Shown here piece after piece: positions 13,440-23,929 of a stretch of DNA of 64,000 bases. The notes beneath the pieces were generated by a model that was not told where the DNA came from, ran no database searches, and saw only the letters and a program-made list of their open reading frames with translations. The stretch covers positions 496,287 through 560,286 of the forward strand of contig NW_002060954.1 in NCBI RefSeq assembly GCF_000150275.1. The letters are read 5' to 3'. Numbering within the stretch: the stretch's first letter is position 1; each line of letters begins with the position of its first letter. The DNA is from Trichoplax adhaerens (Eukaryota > Placozoa > Uniplacotomia > Trichoplacea > Trichoplacidae). Position numbers and translations under genes: made by a program.

Positions 13440-14815
13440 CTAGTGCAGTACTGTACTATACAGCCAGACCGATAATGAAGCTAAAAACCAGAACTCCTAG
13501 GACTTGACTGAAAGCGATTTACAGTACTGTACAGTGTATAGTACGTTAGAGTCAACTTCAATCAAGGATATTAAAACATTAAAACGTGTTCAAAACACGG
13601 AATCAGAATCTTACAGTATTAAGTCTTCCATCAGCACAATAATTAACTATTTCATTCTTAATTGTACTGTACTGTACCGTACAGTAGCTGCAGTTGTGGT
13701 GTACACTCTACACTGTATATCGATAACCGCATATTGGATTCATATTTTTGTTCTGATGTTCTTGTATATTTACTGCATGTCTGCATCGCGTAAACGCTAA
13801 CATGTGCATATCCTACAGTACTAAACGCTACTGTACTGTATGCTGTACAGTACAGTACAGTACACTGAGTACAGTACAGTACCTGTACAGTATGTCATAC
13901 AGTACAGTACGGTAACGCCTAGAACGTGTAATTTGTACTGTAGTTTGCCATACAGTACTGTACAGTACTGTACTGTACACTGTACTGTACAGTATTTAAA
14001 GATTTTATACACGATCGTACTACAGTATACTGTACTGTACTGTACAGTACAGTAGATGTTCACTGTACATTGTACTGTAACTTGTACAATATACTGTACA
14101 GTACCGCAGCATTGTTGATAATATACAGTACATACTGTACTGTGCTGTACTGTACAGTATAATGTTTAATGTTGTGGTAAATTGTTTAATAGAAAGAAGT
14201 CCCAAATTTGTGAGCTTTATTATCCTGTTTACATGATGCATGAAGATATCTTAAAAGCGAGGATGAGAGCATACTGTACAGTACCGAAAATAGTAATAAG
14301 AGAGTGATTGCCTGTGATAAGTTTTACATACAGTATTTTAAGTATAGTACTGTACTGTACTGTACTGTATGAGCATAGATTCTACTGTACCATACCGTAC
14401 AGTGTACAGTACTGTACAATACAGAAAAGTTTTACCGATTTTGCCCATAGTACTGTACAGTACAGTGTACAGTACAGTAAGTACAGTACAGTATAGTACA
14501 GTATTTTGCCATAAAACATTAATCGTATTTTACAGTACCGTACTGTACAGTACTGTACACTGTACATTCACTGTACTGTAGTACTGTACAGTACAGTACT
14601 GTACAGTACTACTGTACTGTGGTGTGTAGTTTGCGGTAGAAACCAGGACTGAGAACCTGAAATTTGTACAGTACTGTACTGTACAAATCAGTACTGCAGT
14701 TGGCATACAGTACAGTATAGTACAAAGATTTTACACACGACCGTACCGCACTGTACTGTACGTAAAGTACTGTAGTGTACAACTGTATAGTACTGTACAA
14801 TAGTAATAATACTGT
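13440..14815. repeat. Large GTACW palindromic repeat cluster
   Basis: This is the densest and longest cluster in the window, starting 60 bp upstream of the VPS29 start exon. Perfect runs include six units at 14581-14610 (GTACT GTACA GTACA GTACT GTACA GTACT). Blocks of arrays alternate with 50-200 bp of unique AT-rich DNA. Both strands are open over long stretches and give Tyr/Ser/Thr/Val/Cys low-complexity peptides, which are by-products of the repeat. Confidence 0.9.
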
Positions 14816-15299
14816 ACAATTAATAAATAAATAAAAATAAATAAATAGCTGAGAGAGGAAGCTAAAATCTTAATCTTCCATCAACATGGGAATACGGGTA
14901 TTTCACTTGCTGGCATCTTCTTACTCGTAAAATACATGCAGTAAAGGTACAATAAACGTAAAATATTACGTTCTCTTGTAACATAATTGATTTCTGCTAG
15001 AATAGAAAGACGTTCTGGTTCCAAACTATATTTTGAGAGAATAGATACTGTACTAGATCTGATGGGTTAATAATATAATTATAATGTACAGTACAGTACT
15101 ATTTCATTTCGTTTGTGCGATAGAGTAAAAACCGAAATAAACAATCTAAAATGTTCCAAATAAGCAGCAAGCTGGATAAGTAGCATTTATTTATGCAAGA
15201 TATTACTTACTGGTATGTTAAATTAATGTTTATGTAATTACTTTGCCATACTGCCGTAAACTGTATCTTCAAAAACATAGCAACTGATTCATTTGTCCG

Positions 15300-15950
15300 G
15301 TACGCAATAGTAGTACTGTACCGCTGTACAGTATGTGGTACAGGTTTAGCTATGTTTTGGTTAGTTACTTTTTGTTTAAAATATTCAAGGATATCTATGT
15401 CCATCGGTCATTTTAGATCGACCTACTCCTGTAATGTGCATGTGGTTATACTGTACATTTTCGCCGATCAGTATGAACTCATTCTTACTGATGCTGTTAC
15501 TGTAGTACGCGCGTTATCATTCATTTTTATTTACAAACTCACAGTTTCGTATCCAGTTCGGTACAGTTGGATGATAAAGAAAGAAATTAATTTATTGCAT
15601 TTCGTGAAATTAGGCTGCATTGTACACTATACGTATATGTATGATACAATTTTCTCTTTGTAAGAGCTTGAGGTTGATGTATTCGCGAAACTTAGGAGTT
15701 TAAGCTTAAAAAATTATTTCTCTGATGGAATTACCTAGGTGCTTAAAATGGCTACGTAATTGTACTGTACAGTACTGTACACTACAGTAAATGTTCCTTA
15801 ACACTTTCTTACTCTACTATACTGTATAGTGTACTGTATAGTGTATACCGTACTGTACGTATGTCTGTAACTATTTTTTTCCCATTTCTTATTTGTGGTC
15901 CGAATACTAAACAGTATACAGTACTGTACAGTACAGTATACTAACAGAAC
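15300..15950. repeat. Smaller GTACW runs in the VPS29/MTMR divergent interval
   Basis: Short runs occur at about 15310-15335 and 15765-15945 (for example TACTGTACAGTACTGTACAC), with unique AT-rich sequence between. They lie 0.6-1.2 kb upstream of the MTMR start codon. Confidence 0.75.
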
Positions 15951-15978
15951 TTGTTTACATTTTACTGTATTGCACTTT

Positions 15979-16022
15979 GCCATGAACCACTAGAAAAAGT
16001 CATTTTTCTAGCGGTCCATGGC
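15979..16022. repeat. Foldback hairpin, 20-bp arms
   Basis: The left arm GCCATGAACCACTAGAAAAA (15979-15998) pairs with the right arm at 16003-16022 at 18 of 20 positions, around the 4-nt loop GTCA. The arm ends contain CCATG, seen in other hairpins of this window. It could be a small foldback element or a structured transcript near the MTMR promoter. Confidence 0.8.
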
Positions 16023-16557
16023 ATTCGAACAAATATTGGGGTTGACTGCGAAACTTGATTCCCTTCGCAATGGGAGATTTGCTTGGAAGATGACAGATCA
16101 TTCATTACTGTACAGCATTATTACAGTTGCTATAATTATTAAGTCATTTCTTTAATGCATAGTTAGTTTATAGCGGCCCTGCTAGATGCGAGGTATTAGG
16201 TACAAGATCAGTTCTGGTTCATGATATAGCTCTGTCGATTTGAGTGCTTAATTAATACAAAAAATCTCGCCGATACGAAATCTATTCTATGCTATTTACA
16301 TGTTATCTCATAGAACTACATAGAACAACGTGTTTTTGAAAAAGTGCTCGATCTACCGACTAGGGTTCGAGTGATTGCAATCATTTCCATTGATGCTATA
16401 ATATTTAATAAGTACACGTCTACTATTAGTCAGTTTCAACACACTCGTACCTTTTACATTTTAATCTCCAGTGACAAGTACGTGTACTATACTCGTATAT
16501 TGTTCGTATGATTTATTAATTTATGCTTTATTTCAGCTATACATCTGTATATCTGCC

Positions 16558-19500
16558 ATGAACGGAAAAGTGAAAAGGGACGAAGGTATAAATAGATTTA
16601 GATCTGCAACTAAAATTTATAAACGAGTTATGTATTAGATACTTAACCCTAACAGATAGAACACTTCAAATTGTGAATATGATAGGAATCTTAAGATGAT
16701 GTAGTATTCCGCGTCTGAAGCTTGATGTATAGAGTTGCTACGTTGTTTATGGCTATTTATACTATATACAGTAGTATTTATAGATATTATAACGTTATTT
16801 CTGATATGGAATGTCTTTAATCGCAGAATATCAAACGCTAAAAGCTCCATTCCGAGAATTAAATGGGGAATCTCTTCTTCATATGGGACGCATTAGTAAA
16901 TCAACCTTTATGGCATTATCCGATTATCGTCTAATCATTTGTACCAATGGCAATGTTTATTGTGTAAGTGCTAATGTACATCTGTACCTAATTTTTATTT
17001 TGGAGCTGTGTTACGTTAGTGTAGCTTTGTGTACAGACAGTTTACACCTGTGCATAGTCCAGTCCTAGACTGTGTACAGTGGCAATGCAGCTAACTCCTT
17101 CATCGAATCCTGGACTGGCCAGTCTTTTGAGATATGTCACCCTTGAATAATAATTTCTAATGTATTAGATTCCACTAGGCTTGATCGACGCAGCAGAACT
17201 AGTACAGAAGGATAGTTTATCAATACTGTGCAAAACTGCTTCAAATCTGCGGTACACGACTTGATTTGACTATTAAGAAGCTATTATTTCAATTGCATTA
17301 TTAAGAGTAGCTTTACGAAATTGATATATGTTCATTTCCTATGGATTACATACTTCTTTAGGTGTACATTTTCTTCAGAGATTTTGCAACGAACGTGGGT
17401 TAGTAAAATTTCCAAGGTGCTTCGGGATAGATCTCACGTAGAAGGACTGTTTGCTTTTTGTCACATGGCTTGGAGTAAATGTCACCTGCAACATAAGGAT
17501 AATGATAGTTTAAATCACGGTAAGGCTGCGTGTGATCCCTACTTTATACCATTTATTGCACAGTTTCGATACGTAATTCTGTAACTGTTATAATATTGGC
17601 TGATTTGTGCCATTATACAAAAAGGTATCCTAAGTATAGCTCTAATTATATAATTGTCAATGTAGACCACTACACTGACGTCTTCCAGGCTGAATATCAT
17701 CGCTTGAAATTTTCGAATGAACATTGGCGTATTTCCGATTTAAATACGAATTTTGAGTAATAGCGTTGAGCACATTAAATTCTTTTTTCGTAATTATTTA
17801 ACAAATTATCTAAGATATGACCATCGAAGGATGTTAGTGACTTTTCCGTTGATGTGCACTGCTAGATATTCCTCTACTTATCCCAAGTTGCACATCGTGC
17901 CTGCATCGGTTACAGATCAAATGTTGGAAAGTGTATTTCGATTCCGGTCATTAGGTCGCATACCGTCTGTAGTCTGGAGGTTCGTATAGTTTTTCTCAAT
18001 ATGGTAGAGACGTATGAAATGGTGTACGAGAGTATTTATTCAGTTTCTTTTCTTAACCATAAGTTCTTAAAATTACTGTCAATTATATCGATAATAATTA
18101 GGGATCAAGCTAGTGGCGCTGTTATTGCTCGTTCAGGGCAACCTCAGGTCGCCTTTTTAGGGTACCGGTGTGCCGAAGACGAATCTTTGATAAGAGCAAT
18201 TGCTGAAAGTTCTACCGGCGACAAAGTTAATGAAGATGAGGTAAAATTTGCGATAGCTTAACATTGCACTTTACGACTGAGTTGTTAACAGATTTCCTAA
18301 CTGAGTAATGGTGGTAGCTTAAAGTTTTGCTTTAATTAATAATACATACGTTACACTGTAAGCATGCTTGGCTCACTCATTCATTATCTTCTCGGCTTGC
18401 ATAATTACGATAGCTCACTAATGGTATGGTGGCTTCTGCCTGCGCCGGAAGTTTGGAAGATAAATCGTTCTACAATAATTTTTCTCCATTCAATATGTCT
18501 GCATCTTTAAACCCATTAGTAAGTAGTGGTTCTTACAGCGTTGAAGCTAGCTCCAGCCAGCGGAGAAATTCCTTTCAAATTATTGACGCGCGATCTTATG
18601 CAGCTGCTCTAGCAAATCGTGCAATGGGTGGTGGGTTAGAGTATCCAGGTAAAACTATTTTGCTATCATTATGTGATCACAGATCTCTCATATTTATACA
18701 GTAAGTTTTATGCTGTTCGTAGACTACTACATAAAATGCAATATAGAATATATGAATCTACCGAATATCCACGCCCTTAGGAAAAGCTTTCAGACTCTTA
18801 GAGCGTTATGTAATCAATCTTCTGACCAATCAAGGTGTATAATTATATTTAGTTACATTCTAGTAATGAACATCAAATTCGTATTTCAGTTATCTTTAAT
18901 GAATATGGAATTACTTGCTTACGTAACTATTTTTTTAGTTGGCTGGCAAATTTGGAATCAACGAAATGGTTCCATTACTTGGGTGGTCTTATACGTACTG
19001 CATTATTGGTGTGCCAGTCTATAAAGTCTTCTCGTTCAGTACTTGTACACTGTAGCGATGGTTGGGATAGGACATCGCAAATTGTATCACTAGCAGAAAT
19101 TATGTTAGATCCTTATTATCGAACTATAGAAGTATGCAAGATAGTTATAGTAGTACTTTGTCCGAGCTCGAAATTGGTAACGTATACCAAAAATTTTATA
19201 CAATCTGTAGGGTTTTATTATTATTATCGAAAGGGAATGGCTTGCATTTGGCCACAAATTTGCCGATAGATGTGGACATTCCTTTCCACTTTCAGAATCT
19301 AACGAACAGAGTCCTGTATTTCTTCAATGGCTAGATTGTGTGCATCAACTGATGAAGCAATTTCCATGTTCATTCGAATTCAACGAAGCTTTACTGGTTG
19401 GCATATAGCTAATTGATATATGAATTACCGCTAATGACTTTATAATCGGGTTTTTACATCTGATCATTATTTTCAGATAAAGCTCGCATACCATTCGTAT

Positions 19501-20893
19501 TCCTGCCTTTTTGGTACTTTCCTATTCAACAATGTTCACGAACGTATCCAGCATAAGGTAGCTCAAAGAACGAAGTGTTTTTGGCGATTTGTTAGAACAC
19601 AACGAGAAAAATTTTGTAATTTCCTATACGATCTATATGATAAGCAAGTAGGTTGATATTTCAATCAATGGATCCATTAGCTGAATAAGGTGTATAATAA
19701 TTCCATTGAACAAGCCCTTTCGTGCTCTTGGAATTTAGGTTCTAAACCCTTCTTATGAGTTTCGAGATTTGTCGTTCTGGACTAGGATGTACTTTCCAAC
19801 ATCGTCCAATACAAACGGTTCTCAGACGATGTTATCGAGAAATCATGCTTCCTCTAATTCTGATGGCTACCCGAGTACTTTACAATCGAATGGTAGAGAT
19901 TTTACCGAAGATGATAGGAAATTGCACAGTCTGGATAACAATAACACTTATCAGCTTGGAAATAAAAAGATTGAAATCAATAGGCCCAACGATAATGCAT
20001 ATCTCTTGAGTTTTAGTGATCAGAATGTTGTAGTAAATGAATTAAACGATTCGGTAGCTAAAATAGATTTTATTGATCATGAATCAGAAAATGAGAATCA
20101 ACCTGTTGATGAAAATTCTGATAAAGACCAACATCCGATATTAAAACTGAAAGCAGAGTGTCGGGAGTCAAATCTCTCCGATCCACCGCTTTCTCCTGGA
20201 TCGATAAAAGAATACTCTAAAAGGCTAGAAAATGTCCTCGATGTTGATGGTCTCGTAAAATTTGCTGATCCGGTGCAGGATAGACTACGAGATATCAGGT
20301 TATCATATCACTCAGAGATAGACCATTTGAGAGTGCAACTCGAAAACGCAATTCCGGGGTTGGATTCTAGTAGAGAAGTAGTATCGCGCGAGCAACTTGT
20401 AACGGTAGCAAACATCATCTAATCAAATTCTTTAGCTATTGGATTGTTACTAAAGTAAATATACAAACTTTACATTCTATTTTTCTTAGAATTTGGCTAC
20501 TCCCAGCAATGGATATGATTACAAGGGTTTCTCAGTATCGGTCAGCGATGAGTTGCAAACCTGGGAGGAAGTCACTGAAGAGGATACTAAGAGAACTCTG
20601 TGGCTACCAGATTACGCAGTCTCAAATTGTCATGACTGTGGAGTACAATTTTGGTTTATAATCCGTAAGCATCATTGCAGGTATGTACTTATAAGCTAAA
20701 TTATGGAGGAGACAGTTTTCCGTAGCAGGTGAATGCAAAAATTTAAAAACTTTATACGTTCTTAATTTGAAGGTGTTGCGGAAACATTTTTTGTGGTATA
20801 TGCGCCAATCAGTTTATCCCTGTTCCGGAAGAGCAGCTATTTGACCCGGTTAGGGTTTGTAATAAATGTTATGCGAAGCTAAACGAAAGCTAA
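16558..20893 (+). CDS. MTMR3/4: Myotubularin-related PI3P phosphatase with FYVE domain (MTMR3/4-like)
   Basis: Phosphoinositide 3-phosphatase acting on PI3P and PI(3,5)P2 in endosomes and autophagy. Fifteen exons: 16558-16585, 16827-16963, 17169-17251, 17362-17519, 17666-17756, 17866-17979, 18102-18240, 18414-18648, 18747-18834, 18939-19131, 19211-19396, 19477-19647, 19739-20398 (or 20404), 20490-20680 and 20773-20893. They join in frame to about 864 residues. Order: PH-GRAM (~10-110), phosphatase domain with FQIIDARSYAAALANRA, active site HCSDGWDRTS (CX5R intact, Cys ~396, so predicted active) and FADRCGH, a Ser/Asp-rich linker, and a C-terminal FYVE finger (WLPD, RKHHCR, RVCNKC, ~795-864) ending at the stop. 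An FYVE at the C-terminus defines the MTMR3/4 subgroup. The linker is much shorter than in human MTMR3/4 (about 1,200 residues). It is convergent with TMX2, 0.54 kb away. Confidence 0.95.
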
Positions 20894-21431
20894 GCATTAG
20901 TGTTCCAGGCTTCAAATCAAGCGATATATTTTAGTTGTTGTACTTCAAAGAAATTAATTTATAAAGTAATGTAAAACAAAATTGGTTCTATTTAAATTGA
21001 GTTTTATTACCCATTTACTGTTGCAGCTTTCTTTGAAACATGATCATACATTTCTTGATTTTAAAAATATATTGTAACATCATAATAAGATTATGCTTTT
21101 TTGAGGACTACAATGATGAAAATTAGCTCGTCTTTTATATAGATTTTAACAATTATTATATTCTAAATATGCTACAACAGAAACTTCGAGTTTTCATCGA
21201 AAGTAGATTTTATGATATTGACGTTTCATTTTGGATGAATTACTAGAGTGGTTACGTCTTGACGAATGCAGATTTATTCCGCTCGTGGATAACATTAAGT
21301 GAATTGAGTTATTTAATAAATACGGCACAAACGTTCGTAAAATATTGCCATGTTTCACTTCCAACTTGACTTAGTAATCAAATAAAATACAAGTCATGCA
21401 CGTCTAATGTACATAATGAAAAGATATCAAA
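20894..21431. other. Convergent 3'-3' spacer, MTMR/TMX2
   Basis: 538 bp between two stop codons. AT-rich, with no exon or repeat cluster seen. It presumably holds both 3' UTRs and polyadenylation signals. Confidence 0.6.
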
Positions 21432-23200
21432 TTAATCTTGTTTCGTGTGATCACGCTCCGCCGTTTTGCATTTTGCCCTAGTCTTTGCGCTTAGTTCATT
21501 AAGATCAAATGAGTACGTCAGATTTTCCTAAACATTTATGAACGAGTATCATTAATTCTTCAGTATTAGAGCTTACAGCTTAACGATGTAATCTATCGAC
21601 GCTAGCTTTAGATCTTATAAAAATACGGCTAACCTTAGTAAAGAAGAAGCGCATTAACACTTTACCAGTAACTGATATTGCAGGACGTCTCGTAATTTCT
21701 TTACCGCCTTCAAATAAAATAACTGTTGGAATTTGTTTCGACATTACGCCGGTATTTATTTTGTATCTAAAAGAAGCAATACACTTAATGATAGTAGCAA
21801 TAACAGTAAACTCATTAGTAACATTATAAAGTATATTTCTAACTCTTTCGCAATTTCTGGAAATCGGCTGATGTCAACTTTTCCAAATTTCAGTTTATCG
21901 TTCGCAAATCTACATATGATACGCACAGTATAATGGATTATTTTTTCTTGAAAAATTGTAATATGAAATTACGAAGTACGTCAGTCAATACTTTATAAGG
22001 ATGATGAATTTTTAAGTAATAAAGGTTGAGCGGCTGAATAAAATTATTAATCAAATCAACATAACGACACTTACTCTAACGAAAGTTGAGCAAATACTGG
22101 TGCTAGCCTTACGCATGTGTTGGACCAAGGTGTATAAAATGCGATTAACCATGTTATACTTTTATCTCTGGTAATCTCATCCTGCACCGTAAATGAGAGT
22201 GTTACTGTACTATTATCTTGGAAGTCTCAAGCACGTATTTAAAATTAACAGTGATTCATCAGCTATGTTACTAAATGAACCACAGTATGCTTACTCCAAC
22301 AAGTTTAACAATTATTACTTGGTATTCAATCATTGGTCTTACTTGTATATTGGAATCACTAAAGTATTCGACTTTATCAGGACCAGCGTAAACTGGCTCA
22401 GGAAACAGGAGGTATACAACTGTTTGTAAAAAATATTAAATATGGTAATTTCTGTATCGTACTATAAGGATGTAGAAGACACATTCTTATTTATTAAATT
22501 TTATATAATATTGGCGCATAAAAACAGAAACGCTAAATTAATCACCTCATCTAAAGTGTAATGTCTAGCATAATAAATGTGATAGCTACGCAAGGAATAG
22601 CTTACCAATACACATGATAATGTATAGAGATCCTAATTTAATATCTCTCCTGCAGAGTAGTATGCTGCTGCCAAGCTTAACATATAAAAAGTAGGGAGAC
22701 GTGTATTCCAGCCAGGATCCTAAAATAGATAGAAAATAAAATATTAGTAAATATTGAGAGTATCAGTCTGGTATTCATATTTAAATTAAATAAATAATAA
22801 TATTGTACTGTACTCGTATAACGTATATACGAGTATAATAGTAAGTTAGGGTTATAGCGATTTTGAGCTAAATTTGCATTGGTGTAACCTGGTCGAGCCT
22901 TCCTATTTTTAATAAAACCGACTATAACAGCAAAAACCATGACTTCTAGTTCATCCTACGATATTAATACATCATTTAATTTTATCATAATGGATAAGAC
23001 GAGCAGAAAAATGAAGATTGATATTTGTATAATCATGATCCATAATGGTAGTTACAGTTTAGCATTACCCAGGTCATTTCACATTCCGATCCTGCAAAAA
23101 AATATGTGCATAAGGGTGGGAAGGAAGCCGTAATCGGAAAAAGTGAAACAAGAACTATATTGGCGACAGAATAAGCATTTAGTATTTGTGATCCGGACAT
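21432..23200 (-). CDS. TMX2: TMX2, thioredoxin-related ER membrane protein
   Basis: ER and mitochondria-associated membrane protein of the PDI/thioredoxin group with a C-terminal thioredoxin fold. Eight exons: 23069-23200, 22889-22955, 22606-22719, 22343-22419, 22075-22181, 21844-21909, 21634-21766 and 21432-21527. They give 263 residues in continuous phase (human 296). The start at 23200 is the first ATG after an in-frame stop; it leads into a hydrophobic segment and PPLC, as in human. Membrane block VMVFAVIVGFIKNRK follows, then LLCRRDIKLGSLYI, YAGPDKVEYFSD, the thioredoxin start TWLIAFYTPWSNTC, FGKVDISRFPE, KQIPTVILFEGGKEITRRP and SFDLNEL. The active site reads S-N-T-C rather than CXXC, like the SNDC of human TMX2. 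The N-terminal membrane region is about 20-30 residues shorter than human. It is divergent from DERL2, 0.73 kb apart. Confidence 0.95.
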
Positions 23201-23334
23201 AATCAGGCTTACTGATCATCTAAGAATTACGATAACCATATAAATCATGTAATACGAGTAAATACGGTAAGTATCCAGATTTCTACGTTCCGTACCCTGA
23301 TTTGCAGAGGTTTTTATCTCCTGTAAATACAGTA

Positions 23335-23765
23335 CTCACTGAGTTTCATGGTCTGAGTACAGTACAGTACTGTACTGTACTGTATCATTTTTTAGACTTT
23401 CCGGACTACGGTACTAAACCATCGAGGGACTTCTACAGTACTGTACTGTACAGTACAGTACTGTAACATTAGAAGCCCCTCGATGGTTTTACTGTACAGT
23501 ACAGTACTGTACACTACAGTGTACATACTGTACAGTACAGTACAGTACAGTACTGTACAGTAGTAATCAGGAAAGTCTTACTGTACTGTACAGTATACTG
23601 TACTGTAACACTGCACAGTACTGCACAGTACTGTACTGTACTGTACAGTACAACGAGGGATTACTGTTCTGTACTGTACTGTACACTGTACTGGATGGCA
23701 TTGTACTGTACTGTACAGTACACGTTACGTTTTAGGTACGTTTTACACGTTACGTTTTAGGTAGG
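23335..23765. repeat. GTACW cluster with nested inverted repeats, TMX2/DERL2 promoter interval
   Basis: The cluster lies between two divergent start codons (23200 and 23930). It has an inner inverted repeat with 19-bp arms at 23416-23434 and 23471-23489 (AAACCATCGAGGG...). An outer imperfect pair lies around 23393-23409 and 23562-23580 (GACTTTCC core). GTACW arrays fill the loop and flanks. It ends in a 25-bp direct repeat carrying CACGTTACGTTTTAGGTA twice (about 23720-23763). Confidence 0.88.
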
Positions 23766-23929
23766 TTCATTCTTGTATCACTGCAATCTCTTTCCCAGTT
23801 TCTCTGGTTAACGCGACCGGTGTAAAATTAAAGTTAATTAAAATATTCGATACGCAGACAGTGCTACTATTTAAGAAAAGTATTTAAAATTCATCTGTAC
23901 CAATCTGATAAATTAACCTCATTTATATT

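Noticed and set aside
13821-14581. Overlapping open frames on both strands through the repeat cluster, giving Tyr/Cys/Thr/Val-rich peptides
   Set aside because: The GTACW lattice contains few stop codons, so long frames arise by composition. The same peptides appear at every cluster (1382, 38216, 45676, 46045, 47105, 58699), without splice context or conserved domain.
21733-23133. Short plus-strand frames over TMX2
   Set aside because: They lie opposite TMX2 exons and introns. The minus-strand gene explains the region in full phase.
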